Part shown: positions 1 through 12,302 of the stretch, one piece after another
How positions within the stretch are numbered: the stretch's first letter is position 1
Layout of the letters: every line of letters begins with the position of its first letter
From: Qipengyuania flava
Lineage (GTDB): Bacteria; Pseudomonadota; Alphaproteobacteria; Sphingomonadales; Sphingomonadaceae
DNA length: 64,000 nucleotides
Reading direction: 5' to 3'
NCBI RefSeq assembly: GCF_011762005.1
Contig: NZ_JAASQU010000003.1
Location: forward strand, 337,018 to 401,017
The notes under the pieces: generated by a model
The model's database searches: none
The model's input: only the letters and a program-made list of their open reading frames with translations
What the model was told of the DNA's origin: nothing
Program-made: the position numbers and the translations under genes

Positions 1-419
<419 letters not shown>

Positions 420-457
420 TTATTCCCTTGGCGGGTGAATTCCTTGTGGGCGGTAGT

Positions 458-476
458 GGGGAGCGAAATCGCTCCC

Positions 477-477
<1 letters not shown>
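458..477 (-). promoter_or_regulatory. Stem-loop at the rpoB-rpoC junction
   Basis: A perfect 9-base inverted repeat (GGGGAGCGA, AA, TCGCTCCCC) abuts the rpoB stop codon, which covers 477-479. Allowing for loop geometry, it folds as an 8-bp stem with a 4-base loop. No T-run follows on the minus strand, so it does not look like a Rho-independent terminator. A processing or stability hairpin that sets rpoC dosage is one reading, and this is inference. Confidence 0.55.
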
Positions 478-4682
<4,205 letters not shown>

Positions 4683-4981
4683 AAGGGGTAGTTACCTCTT
4701 CTCGTGTGCGCCGGCGGCTGCGCGGACAGCGCCGGAAATTCGTGTCTCATGCGCGTGAGATCCATGGCCGAGACGCGAAAAGGCCGCAGCCTGGGCACAC
4801 CTGTCCGGTGGCTTGCTGCAGCTTCTCAAGCGTCGCGATTATGGAAACGCCGCTTCCATCCTGTGCCCGATTCCCGCGCATGAATCGGACTCGCTCGAAG
4901 CGTGCGGTCGCCGCGGCATGTAGGGTTTGCCGGAGCCGCTGTCAAACGCGGAGTAGCGGTTGGCGGACGCGCGGCAACGGA
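4683..4981. other. Intergenic region upstream of rpoB
   Basis: About 300 bases lie between the rpoB start and the end of the next minus-strand gene. It must hold the rpoBC promoter and leader, since nothing further upstream on this strand is a usual operon partner. I could not fix a convincing -35/-10 pair. Reading frames crossing it are compositional shadows without recognisable protein features. Confidence 0.4.
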
Positions 4982-5494
4982 TCACTCGTGCGCCCGTGCG
5001 CTCCACATCATGCGCTCGATCCGCCAGTAGCCGGCATCGTCGGGGCGCGCGTGGATTATGTAATGACCCTCTTGCGCGATACGCCTGCCGTTCGACACGA
5101 ACGCGATCTTGCTGTGGCCGGTGATCGCCGCCAGCGCCACCGAGCCTTCGACCGCCAGCGTCTCGTGCTCGATATATTCGATCGCGGTGGGCGAGAAATC
5201 CTCGGCGAACCAGTATGCGCGCAATTCCTCGATCCCGTTGAGCGGCGCCCGTCCGCGTCCCGGATAAACCACGACGTCGGGCGCAAAGAGCGAGAGCAGC
5301 GCTTCCGACCGCGTCGCGCCGTCGGGATCGAGCCACGCTTTCACATAGGCGGTGTCGAGAGCATGCAGCGCGGCGCGATCGCCCGACGTCAACGCCCCGC
5401 CGTGAAGCGGTTCGCTATCGAGCGGCACGGCAGCCTCCTGAGCCGAACAGGCTCCGAGCGAGGCAGCCGCCATCACTAGCGCAAAGCGCTGCAT
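4982..5494 (-). CDS. SnoaL/DUF4440-like lipoprotein
   Basis: This 170-residue protein has a lipoprotein signal with the lipobox SLGAC (Cys16), so it should be anchored in the envelope. The rest resembles the small NTF2-like fold of DUF4440/SnoaL proteins: an N-terminal helix (ALHALDTAYVKAWLDPD), then LLSLFAPDVVVYPGRG and a beta-rich half with SVALAAITGHSKIAF and YIIHARPDDAGYWRIERMMW. Members often bind small ligands, and no catalytic residues can be assigned here. The gene stands alone, with rpoB downstream on the same strand and the DUF2975 module divergent to its right. The specific function is unknown. Confidence 0.8.
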   Translation of the reverse strand: MQRFALVMAAASLGACSAQEAAVPLDSEPLHGGALTSGDRAALHALDTAYVKAWLDPDGATRSEALLSLFAPDVVVYPGRGRAPLNGIEELRAYWFAEDFSPTAIEYIEHETLAVEGSVALAAITGHSKIAFVSNGRRIAQEGHYIIHARPDDAGYWRIERMMWSARAHE

Positions 5495-5613
5495 TCAAGT
5501 TCTCCTACGACCCGCGCCAGTGCTGCCCGCGCCCTTCGCAGGACGCGACCCTTCTTCCACCAATGGCATGCCTCAAACTGCGAACGGTTTGCAAACCAAG
5601 ATTTATTGAGTCT

Positions 5614-5665
5614 CGATATTATCGATTGACGATAAATCTGATGGGCGATATATCGATATTCGATA
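5614..5665. promoter_or_regulatory. Array of CGATA/TATCG half-sites (putative operator)
   Basis: Seven copies of CGATA or its complement TATCG fall in 52 bases: 5614, 5620 (TATCG), 5630, 5646, 5651 (TATCG), 5654 and 5661. They pair into short palindromes at 5614-5624 (CGATA-T-TATCG), 5620-5634 (TATCG, 5 bases, CGATA) and 5646-5655 (CGATATATCG). The array ends 15 bases before the DUF2975 gene, which shares a transcript with a small HTH regulator. The likely reading is an autoregulatory operator for that regulator. The repeats are seen directly; the binding protein is inferred. Confidence 0.6.
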
Positions 5666-5680
5666 AGGGAGTGCGAAGCG

Positions 5681-6184
5681 ATGTTTTCCGCCATCATTAC
5701 CGGCCTGAAACTGGCCAACTGGCTCAACTGGATCGTGGCGATCGTGCTGACCGGCTTTTTCGCGCTGCTGCTTGCCGATGCAGGCGGGGTGCGCGCCGAA
5801 ATCCTTGCGGGCCGCGGCGAAGCATCGCGCGAGGCCACGCGCCTGTACCTCTATACGGTCCTGTCGATCGTGCCGCCGACCGCCATCGCCGTTCACATGT
5901 TGCTGACCCGGCTGGTCGCCCTGGTCCGCGATGCCGCTGCGGGCATGGCCTTCACCACCGCCAACGCCGTTCGGCTGCGCATGATGGGCTGGGCCTTGCT
6001 CGCCATCAACATCGCGGACCTTGTCTACGGCTGGGTATCGATCCGCGCGAGCGAGGCTAGCGGCGAATATTTCGGCTGGTCATTGTCGCTGACCGGCTGG
6101 GTGGCCGTACCCCTGCTGTTCGTGCTTGCCCATGTGTTCCGCGAAGGCGCGGCAATGCGGCAAGACCTCGAGGGGACGGTCTGA
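5681..6184 (+). CDS. DUF2975-type membrane protein
   Basis: This 167-residue integral membrane protein has about four hydrophobic segments, near residues 10-32 (LNWIVAIVLTGFFALLLADA), 52-75, 98-120 and 135-155. The arrangement, and the HTH gene directly behind it, match the DUF2975 family. Such proteins are regularly encoded beside a small YozG-like HTH repressor. The biochemical role of the family is not known. The stop codon shares one base with the start of the HTH gene (TGATG), so translation is probably coupled. It follows the CGATA half-site array. Confidence 0.8.
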   Translation: MFSAIITGLKLANWLNWIVAIVLTGFFALLLADAGGVRAEILAGRGEASREATRLYLYTVLSIVPPTAIAVHMLLTRLVALVRDAAAGMAFTTANAVRLRMMGWALLAINIADLVYGWVSIRASEASGEYFGWSLSLTGWVAVPLLFVLAHVFREGAAMRQDLEGTV

Positions 6185-6423
6185 TGGCAGCCACCATCCC
6201 CCCGCCGATCGAGGTGCGGCTCGATGAATTGCTGCGCGAGCGCGGCATGACCTTGACCGAACTGTCCGACCGCATCGGCCTGACGCTGGCCAATCTGTCG
6301 ATCCTCAAGACTGGCAAGGCCAAGGCTATCCGTTTCACCACGCTCGAGGCGATCTGCCGCGAGCTCGACTGCCAGCCGGGCGACCTGCTGCAGTATTCCA
6401 ACCAGGGGGACCCCGAGCGATGA
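6184..6423 (+). CDS. Small HTH transcriptional regulator (Cro/CI, YozG-like)
   Basis: This 79-residue protein is almost entirely one XRE-type helix-turn-helix domain. It contains LRERGMTLTELSDRIGLT followed by LANLSILKTGKAKAIRFTTLEAICRELDCQPGDLL, ending in the typical DLLQY tail of the YozG group. It has no sensor or dimerisation domain, so any signal probably comes through the neighbouring membrane proteins. It overlaps the DUF2975 gene by one base and the following gene by four (ATGA). It is the obvious candidate to bind the upstream CGATA array. Confidence 0.88.
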   Translation: MAATIPPPIEVRLDELLRERGMTLTELSDRIGLTLANLSILKTGKAKAIRFTTLEAICRELDCQPGDLLQYSNQGDPER

Positions 6424-7148
6424 GCACTTTCCTGACCGAGTTCCGAACAGTCCATGCGCGCAGCCTGGCATTTGCTGCAGCACTGCCCCTCGTTGCCGCG
6501 GTGCCGCTGGTGGCCGAATTCGTCCAGCACGTGGTCGAAATGCGGATCGGGATGTATGCCAGCCCCGATGCGGCAGAAGCCACTGCCGACAACGCCCAGC
6601 GGCTGAATTTCGGCTTCGCCAAGGTGATCGCGCTGTCCCTGCCCGCCTACTTCTTCTTCCGCTGGCTGCATTCGGGTGGGGCGAGCGACTTTGCCACGCG
6701 TATCGAAGGTCGTGCTGCAAGCCTGTTCGCACTGGTCCTTTCATTGCAGGCGCTGCTCGCATGGCTGAGCCTGTTCGTCTGGACCGATGGCCCGATGGGC
6801 ATCGGTTTCTTCGTCTTCGGCCTGATTTTCATGCCGCTGGTGGTGCGTTTCGTCGTCGCGGCGCCGCTCGGCACATTCATCAGCCCGCAGCAGTCGATCC
6901 GCACGATGGCCCCGCACGCGCTGTTCGCCATCCTCTTCCCGATTGCGGCCATGCTGCCGCTCATGATCGTGCACTATGCGCTGGGCATCGGCGCGATCTT
7001 CGTTGCGAGCGACGCGCTGAAATGGGCGATGCTCGGTCTGGACAGCTTCGTAACCGCCTGGCTCGCGCTGGTGATGATCGTGGCGCAATATGTCATTGCC
7101 ACGCGACCCGCGCCTATCGGGGATAGCGCCACGACCGACTGCGCCTGA
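6420..7148 (+). CDS. Multi-spanning membrane protein of unknown function
   Basis: This 242-residue protein has about six hydrophobic segments: residues 15-35, 62-82, 95-115, 124-148, 163-190 and 205-227. No catalytic or transport motif is evident, and I do not recognise the family. It starts inside the stop codon of the HTH gene (ATGA), so it belongs to the same translationally coupled operon. By position it could be the effector, or the partner, of the DUF2975/HTH pair. Plain 'hypothetical membrane protein' is the safe name. Confidence 0.75.
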   Translation: MSTFLTEFRTVHARSLAFAAALPLVAAVPLVAEFVQHVVEMRIGMYASPDAAEATADNAQRLNFGFAKVIALSLPAYFFFRWLHSGGASDFATRIEGRAASLFALVLSLQALLAWLSLFVWTDGPMGIGFFVFGLIFMPLVVRFVVAAPLGTFISPQQSIRTMAPHALFAILFPIAAMLPLMIVHYALGIGAIFVASDALKWAMLGLDSFVTAWLALVMIVAQYVIATRPAPIGDSATTDCA

Positions 7149-7158
7149 CGCGAATCGC

Positions 7159-7186
7159 TTGACAGAATCGCCCAGATCCTTAGAGG
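7159..7186 (+). promoter_or_regulatory. Candidate sigma-70-type promoter for rplJ-rplL
   Basis: TTGACA at 7159-7164 is a perfect -35 hexamer. It is followed after 16 bases by TAGAGG at 7181-7186, a weak -10. This would give a leader of roughly 265 bases before rplJ, consistent with a long regulated leader. The -35 is convincing and the -10 is not strong. Confidence 0.45.
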
Positions 7187-7410
7187 CCCGCCTCCGAACG
7201 GCAGGCTTTTTGCAGGTTTGCCCGTTCATCCGTCCGAGACAGTTGGTGAAGGCAATCGGGTCTTCTTAATTTCCAGCCTAGGCGGGGAACAGAGATTTTC
7301 CGGCGATGCCAGTCATCGCCGTTTCGCGCCGATGCTTCACCGCCAGGCGCACTCCTTCCCCATCAACGGACTCGCCCGTGTTGCCATGTGCAGCATGGAC
7401 AAACGTAGCC

Positions 7411-7438
7411 GGTCGCTGCGGGCCTACCCGTCGCGGCC
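7411..7438 (+). promoter_or_regulatory. rplJ leader stem-loop (possible L10 autoregulation element)
   Basis: GGTCGC-TG-CGGG (7411-7422) pairs with CCCG-TC-GCGGCC (7427-7438), leaving a 4-base loop and one internal mismatch. It sits just upstream of the rplJ ribosome-binding site (GAAGGAG, 7444-7450). In many bacteria L10 with L7/L12 represses its own mRNA through leader structures. Whether this hairpin is that site is inference. The remaining 300-base leader holds no gene. Confidence 0.4.
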
Positions 7439-7456
7439 ATAGTGAAGGAGTATGGC

Positions 7457-7972
7457 ATGGATCGTTCGCAGAAAGCCGATGCGGTTGCCCAGCTCAGCGA
7501 AGTCTTCGCCCAGTCCGGCGTGGTGGTTGTCACCCGCAATCTGGGGCTCTCGGTCGAGCAGTCGACCGAGCTGCGCTCGAAGATGCGCGAAGCCGGTGCG
7601 ACCTACAAGGTTGCGAAGAACCGTCTTGCCAAGCTCGCCCTGAAGGACACCGACTACGCAGGTCTCGACGAGTACCTGACCGGTCCGACCGCCCTTGGTT
7701 ATTCCGAGGATCCGGTTGCCGCGGCCAAGGCCGTGGTGGAGTTCGCCAAGACCACCGACAAGATCGAAATCGTCGGTGGTTCGATGGGCGCGCAGAAGCT
7801 CGACGAAGCAGGGGTCAAGGCACTTGCCGCGATGCCCAGCCTCGACGAACTTCGTGGCACGATCGTGGGCCTCGTCAACGCGCCGGCAACCAAGGTTGTC
7901 CGCACGATCAAGGAACCCACGTCGCAGCTCGCACGCGTTTTCGGTGCCTATGGCGCCAAGGAAGCCGCGTAA
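7457..7972 (+). CDS. rplJ: 50S ribosomal protein L10
   Basis: L10 anchors the L7/L12 stalk on the large ribosomal subunit, where translation factors bind. The 171-residue sequence begins MDRSQKADAV and contains the family signature VVVTRNLGLSVEQSTELR and YKVAKNRLAKLAL. I place the start at 7457 because GAAGGAG lies six bases upstream; an ATG at 7452 is in another frame, and an upstream in-frame codon adds five non-conserved residues. rplL follows 83 bases later in the usual order. The customary upstream partners rplK and rplA are absent. Confidence 0.97.
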   Translation: MDRSQKADAVAQLSEVFAQSGVVVVTRNLGLSVEQSTELRSKMREAGATYKVAKNRLAKLALKDTDYAGLDEYLTGPTALGYSEDPVAAAKAVVEFAKTTDKIEIVGGSMGAQKLDEAGVKALAAMPSLDELRGTIVGLVNAPATKVVRTIKEPTSQLARVFGAYGAKEAA

Positions 7973-8055
7973 GAGCCGGTTCGACGTACGAACACATATT
8001 CATCGGGGCAGTCGTCCATCAGGACACCCCGGCCTTATATTTGGAGTGAAACATC

Positions 8056-8430
8056 ATGGCCGATATCGCCAAGCTTGTTGAAGAACTGTCGAAGCTGACC
8101 GTCATGGAAGCCGCTGAGCTTGCCAAGGCGCTTGAAGAAGAGTGGGGCGTGAGCGCCGCCGCTGCCGTTGCCGTTGCCGGTCCCGCCGGTGGTGGCGATG
8201 CCCCCGCAGCCGAAGAAAAGGACGAATTCGACGTCGTCCTGACCGGCGACGGTGGCAAGAAGATCCAGGTCATCAAGGAAGTCCGCGCCATCACCGGCCT
8301 GGGCCTCTCGGAAGCCAAGGCTCTCGTCGAAGGCGCGCCCAAGCCGCTCAAGGAAGGCGTCAACAAGGCGGAAGCCGAAGAAATCAAGGGCAAGATCGAA
8401 GCCGCCGGCGGTACCGTCGAGCTCAAGTAA
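8056..8430 (+). CDS. rplL: 50S ribosomal protein L7/L12
   Basis: This 124-residue stalk protein recruits GTPase factors to the ribosome. The N-terminal dimerisation helix ([20 protein letters not shown]) is followed by the Ala/Pro/Gly hinge (about 35-52). The C-terminal domain holds [20 protein letters not shown] and ends TVELK. It is the second gene of the rplJ-rplL operon and is followed by a strong terminator. In most bacteria rpoBC would follow in the same direction, but here they do not. Confidence 0.98.
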   Translation: MADIAKLVEELSKLTVMEAAELAKALEEEWGVSAAAAVAVAGPAGGGDAPAAEEKDEFDVVLTGDGGKKIQVIKEVRAITGLGLSEAKALVEGAPKPLKEGVNKAEAEEIKGKIEAAGGTVELK

Positions 8431-8484
8431 GCAACTGCCCGTTTGGGCGCTTACGCTTCGATCTCGTTTCGCGAGATCAGACGA

Positions 8485-8514
8485 AGGGCGGTGCCGCAAG
8501 GCGCCGCCCTTTTT
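8485..8514 (+). terminator. Rho-independent terminator of rplJL
   Basis: AGGGCGGTGCC (8485-8495), a GCAA loop and GGCGCCGCCCT (8500-8510) form an 11-bp stem with one G-T wobble, followed by TTTTT. A second short hairpin (8460-8466 with 8472-8478) lies just before it. A nearly identical terminator lies at 22103-22132. Confidence 0.88.
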
Positions 8515-8535
8515 CGTAGCGCCGGACGCAGGCGC

Positions 8536-8634
8536 TCACGCATTGCCCGTGATGCGCAACCCGACCGCACCGACCAGCACCATCGCGATGCACAGATACT
8601 GGATCGCACCGAGCCTCTCATCGAAGGCGTGCTC
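8536..8634 (-). pseudogene. C-terminal remnant of an EamA/DMT-type transporter
   Basis: On the minus strand, a frame ending at a TGA (8536-8538) reads HAFDERLGAIQYLCIAMVLV and continues GAVGLRITGNA. This looks like the final loop and last membrane helix of a drug/metabolite transporter of the EamA family. Further upstream the frame loses similarity and meets a stop within about 20 codons. It therefore looks like a decayed tail rather than a gene. The match is by eye and the stretch is short. The remaining 8431-8822 region shows no other gene. Confidence 0.4.
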
Positions 8635-8822
8635 CTTTTGTGCGGAAGGGGGCGATACGTCACCGTATTGAGAGCTGCTGCCTCATTCGGAGTGCCCGAG
8701 CAAACCATCACAGTCGCTTGCTATCAGTCGCCGGACACGCTGATCCCGATTGTTCCGTGTAACCGTAATTGCGCAAATAATGGTCTTTTGACCAATACTC
8801 TGAAACGCGATACGCCTTTCTC

Positions 8823-9683
8823 ATGATCAGGCCGTTACTTTTTCCTGCCCTCATGTTGCTGATTGCCAGCGGAGCCATTGCTCAGGAATTCAAGCCGACG
8901 GATTCCGACACTTCACGACAAGAACAGATCATTGTGAGCGGCAATCGCGTTTCCACACCCGAAGACGCCAAGGTTTTGCGCCGCTTCACTGAGCAAATTC
9001 TCGAACCCGCAAAGTCCGACCAGCTTGCGCGGTGGAACCACCGCGTCTGTCCGAAAATCATGGGTGTGCGCGATGAAGAGGCTCGCTTCATCCGCGAGCG
9101 GATCGCGAAACTGGCGGAGGATGTCGGGCTCCGCGCAGCAGACGATCAATGCAATACGACTTTGCTGATCGCCTTCGCCCTCGATGCGGCTACGCTCGCC
9201 AAGTCGCTGACCGATAGTGATCGCATTAAGCTGAAACAGGATGGCTATGCCCGATGGCGGCAGTTCCGTGAGACCGGTCGGCCGGTGCGCTGGCTGACGG
9301 TCACCGATTTTTGCTCCGCAGGATGTGCGGCGCCCAACTCCCGCCTGAGCAAGGCAGGACAGGCGAACTTCCAGACGCTCATCGTTATCGTGGACCATGA
9401 ACAGATCGGCGAATTCCAGATCGGCGAATTGACCGACTATCTCGCGATGGTTTCGCTTTCAGCTCCCGAAATGCAAGGGCCATGGCCCTCGGGCTCGGTG
9501 CTCGCCATGTTCGATACCGAACGGCGCGAGGTCGAACGATTTGGCCTGACCGATTACGACCTCGCTTTGCTTCGAGGCCTTTATGCGAGCCGCGGCAACG
9601 CCGGGGCTCGCGAACAGATCAGCCGGATCGTCGCCGAAATGACGGCGGGGGTCGATCCATCCACCGACCCTCGCGACGACTGA
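8823..9683 (+). CDS. Secreted protein of unknown function
   Basis: This 286-residue protein has a clear Sec signal peptide (residues 1-21, cleavage after SGAIA). The mature part is soluble, with no membrane helix. It contains four cysteines in two pairs (VCPKIM and DQCN near residues 76-104, FCSAGC near 160), so disulphides in the periplasm are plausible. A segment FQTLIVIVDHEQIGEFQIGELTDYLAMVSL looks like the core of an alpha/beta fold. I do not recognise a characterised family. It stands alone on the plus strand, between a transporter remnant and a MATE gene. Confidence 0.75.
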   Translation: MIRPLLFPALMLLIASGAIAQEFKPTDSDTSRQEQIIVSGNRVSTPEDAKVLRRFTEQILEPAKSDQLARWNHRVCPKIMGVRDEEARFIRERIAKLAEDVGLRAADDQCNTTLLIAFALDAATLAKSLTDSDRIKLKQDGYARWRQFRETGRPVRWLTVTDFCSAGCAAPNSRLSKAGQANFQTLIVIVDHEQIGEFQIGELTDYLAMVSLSAPEMQGPWPSGSVLAMFDTERREVERFGLTDYDLALLRGLYASRGNAGAREQISRIVAEMTAGVDPSTDPRDD

Positions 9684-9820
9684 AGCCTTCCTCCACCCTC
9701 CCAAGGCAGTCCTGAAGCCGTGCTAGTGTGCCCTTCGTGCCGCGCCACGCCACGAAACGGTGCCGCGGCCGATATGGCGGGTTGGTTGCGCCACCACCCT
9801 CCCCTATCCGGTCCGGCTGC

Positions 9821-11245
9821 ATGTCGCACGAGACCGCCATGGAGCCCACGCCCCCCATTGCGGATCCGGGCGGTGACGGCTGGCGCGCCGAACTGGGCGC
9901 GACGCTGCGGCTGAGCTGGCCGCTGGCGGCAGCGAACCTGCTGCAGATGCTCACCTATGCGATCGACGTCATCTTTATCGCCCGGCTGGGCGAGGACCAG
10001 CTCGCAGCCTCCGCACTCGCAATTGCGCTGTTCGGCCTCGTCCTGTGGGCGCTATCCGGCCTGACCGGTGCGGTCGCGCCGGTCGCGGCGGCCGAACTGG
10101 GCGAGCGCGCGCCCGCGCTGCGTCCGGTGCGCCGCTCGGTCCGCATGGCGCTATGGCTGGCGGTCTTTTCGGGCGTTGCAGGGATCGGCATTTGCCTGCT
10201 GCTCGGCCCGCTGATGCATGTGACCGGGCAACAGGCGCAAATCACCGCCTTGGCAATCGAATACAATTCGCTGCTGGTGCTCAGCCTCGTCCCGATGCTG
10301 TTCAACAATGTGCTGCGCAGCTTCGTCTCGACGCTCGACCGACCGATCTTCGCCACTGCGATTACCGCGGGCGGAATCTTCGTCAACGCGCTGGCCAATT
10401 ACGCCTTCATCTTCGGCAATCTCGGCGCCCCCGAACTGGGTCTGCAGGGTGCCGCCGTGGCGACGATCCTCACCACGCTGACCACGCTAGCGGCCTATGT
10501 CGCGGCGATCAGGCTCGACCCCAAGCTGCACCGCTATCGCGTCTTCGGGCGCTGGTGGTCGCCCGACTGGCCGCGATTGCTGCATATCGTCCGGATCGGC
10601 ACGCCGATCGCACTGACCATCACCGCCGAGGCGGGCATCTTTGGCGCGGCCGCATTCCTGATGGGCAATATCGGCGCCAGCCAGCTCGCCGCGCATACGG
10701 TCGCGCTGCAGATCGCCGCGCTGGCCTTCCAGGTGCCCTTCGGCGTGGGCCAGGCGGCGACGATCCGGGTCGGCTATTTCTACGGCGCGCGCGATCCCGA
10801 CGGGATGAAGCGGGCGGGTTGGACCGCCATCGTCGTCGGTACTGGCTTCATGGCGTTCACCGCGCTGCTGATGATCGTGATCCCCAAGCCGCTGATCGCA
10901 ATCTATGTCGATCCGTGGGACCCGAAGAACGCGGTGCTGGTGGGCTTCGCACTGCAATATATCGTCATCGCCGCCGCCTTCCAGCTGTTCGACGGCATGC
11001 AGGCGGTCGCCGCGGGCGCGCTGCGCGGCTTGCAGGATACGCGCATCCCGATGTGGATCGCTGCCTTCGCCTATTGGGTGCCCGGCATCGGCACCGCGCT
11101 GGCACTGGGTTTCTACACCCCGCTCGAAGGCGTGGGCGTGTGGATGGGGCTTGCCACCGGGCTGACAGTGGCGGCGGCGCTGCTCGGCTGGCGTTGGCAC
11201 CGGCGCGAGGCGCTCGGCCTCACCCGGCGCGAGGCCAAGGCCTAG
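9821..11245 (+). CDS. MATE family multidrug/sodium efflux transporter
   Basis: This protein of about 474 residues has twelve hydrophobic segments arranged in two halves, the MATE layout. It opens the first helix with LRLSWPLAAANLLQMLTYAI and DVIFIARLGEDQLAAS, a classic NorM-like signature. The second half repeats the pattern with RIGTPIALTITAEAGIFGAAAFLMG. MATE proteins export cationic drugs and metabolites in exchange for Na+ or H+. The start is uncertain: I chose the ATG at 9821; 9839 is also possible, and a longer in-frame extension upstream looks non-coding. It is convergent with the next gene, one base apart. Confidence 0.9.
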   Translation: MSHETAMEPTPPIADPGGDGWRAELGATLRLSWPLAAANLLQMLTYAIDVIFIARLGEDQLAASALAIALFGLVLWALSGLTGAVAPVAAAELGERAPALRPVRRSVRMALWLAVFSGVAGIGICLLLGPLMHVTGQQAQITALAIEYNSLLVLSLVPMLFNNVLRSFVSTLDRPIFATAITAGGIFVNALANYAFIFGNLGAPELGLQGAAVATILTTLTTLAAYVAAIRLDPKLHRYRVFGRWWSPDWPRLLHIVRIGTPIALTITAEAGIFGAAAFLMGNIGASQLAAHTVALQIAALAFQVPFGVGQAATIRVGYFYGARDPDGMKRAGWTAIVVGTGFMAFTALLMIVIPKPLIAIYVDPWDPKNAVLVGFALQYIVIAAAFQLFDGMQAVAAGALRGLQDTRIPMWIAAFAYWVPGIGTALALGFYTPLEGVGVWMGLATGLTVAAALLGWRWHRREALGLTRREAKA

Positions 11246-11246
11246 T

Positions 11247-12080
11247 TCAGGCCGCGCGCTGCACGATCTCGCGCTGCGGGAACGGGATCGAGATGCCGAC
11301 ATCGTCGAAGCGCGCCTTGACCGCTTCGGTCATGTCCCACGACAGGCCAAGATAATCCGGCGTACTGCACCACACGCGCATTCCAATGCCGACCGAGCTG
11401 TCGTCGAGCGAGCTGACAAACGTTACCGGCTCGGGATCGTCGAGCACGCGGTCGTCGGTAAGCGCCAGCTTGAGCAGCTCTTCCCTGGCGCGCGCCATGC
11501 TGTCGCCATAGGCAATGCCCACGACCAGTTCGAGCCGCCGCGTCGGATGACGGTTGTAATTGACGATCGCCTGGTTCCACAATTCGGAATTGGGCACCAT
11601 CACGAACAGCCCGTCGAACTGCTTGAGTTCGGTCGTGAACAGGCCGATCTGCTGGACCGTGCCGGTTACCGAACCCGCGTTGATCGCCTCACCCACCTTG
11701 AACGGCTTCTGCACCAGGATCATCACGCCCGAGGCGACGTTGCTGAGCGTGCCCTGCAAGGCGAGGCCGACCGCCAGCGCCATACCTCCAAGCGCGGCAA
11801 GGATGCTGGTGGTCTGTACGCCGAACTGTCCCAGAACGGTGACGAGGACCAGCGCCCACAAGGCGTATTTGACGAGGCTCGACAGGAAGTTGGCCACCGT
11901 TGGCTCGAACCGCGACGAACGGGTCATCGCCCGGTCGACCCAGCGCGAGATGATGCCCGCCAGCAGCAGGCCGATCACCAGCACCGCGAAGGCACCGGCG
12001 ATGTCCATCATGTGCAACCGCAACCACAGCCAGATCTGTTCGGGAATCGTCAGCGCAGAAATGGTCTGGTCGGTGGTCAT
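11247..12080 (-). CDS. Small-conductance mechanosensitive channel (MscS family)
   Basis: The protein has 277 residues, close to the size of the basic MscS channel. Three N-terminal helices are visible; the pore helix reads SILAALGGMALAVGLALQGT, the small-residue pattern that lines the MscS pore. The beta domain follows with VGEAINAGSVTGTVQQIGLF and TVPNSELWN-like residues (VPNSELWNQAIVNY), then an alpha/beta C-terminal cage. It opens under membrane tension to release solutes in osmotic downshock. It is one of four MscS-type genes in this window. It is transcribed away from groESL. Confidence 0.95.
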   Translation of the reverse strand: MTTDQTISALTIPEQIWLWLRLHMMDIAGAFAVLVIGLLLAGIISRWVDRAMTRSSRFEPTVANFLSSLVKYALWALVLVTVLGQFGVQTTSILAALGGMALAVGLALQGTLSNVASGVMILVQKPFKVGEAINAGSVTGTVQQIGLFTTELKQFDGLFVMVPNSELWNQAIVNYNRHPTRRLELVVGIAYGDSMARAREELLKLALTDDRVLDDPEPVTFVSSLDDSSVGIGMRVWCSTPDYLGLSWDMTEAVKARFDDVGISIPFPQREIVQRAA

Positions 12081-12203
12081 GCAACAGTGGCCCTCGTGCC
12101 GTTGTCAGGAAGATTGAGCGCGGCCACATGGTATGCAGCCGCGCTCCGTGCCACCCCCAACGCAGCAACGATCGATCGGTTCAATTTTTTGTCGGACGAC
12201 CCG

Positions 12204-12231
12204 TTGACTCGTTTCGGCCCCGTCCCCAAAT
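12204..12231 (+). promoter_or_regulatory. Heat-shock-type (RpoH) promoter of groESL
   Basis: TTGACT at 12204-12209 and CCCCAAAT at 12224-12231, 14 bases apart, fit the alphaproteobacterial RpoH pattern (CTTG-type -35, CCCCAT-type -10). It lies just before the CIRCE element, so start-site repression by HrcA would be natural. No experimental support is available from sequence alone. Confidence 0.55.
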
Positions 12232-12239
12232 GACGCCCG

Positions 12240-12266
12240 CTGGCACTCTCGAGGAGCGAGTGCCAA
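12240..12266 (+). promoter_or_regulatory. CIRCE operator (HrcA binding site)
   Basis: CTGGCACTC (12240-12248), nine bases, GAGTGCCAA (12258-12266) matches the CIRCE consensus TTAGCACTC-N9-GAGTGCTAA with the exact spacer; the two arms pair at eight of nine positions. CIRCE is the HrcA repressor site controlling groESL in many bacteria, including alphaproteobacteria. Confidence 0.92.
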
Positions 12267-12302
12267 CGCATGTTTCACCTTCTTAGAAGAGAGGTCATCA
12301 TC

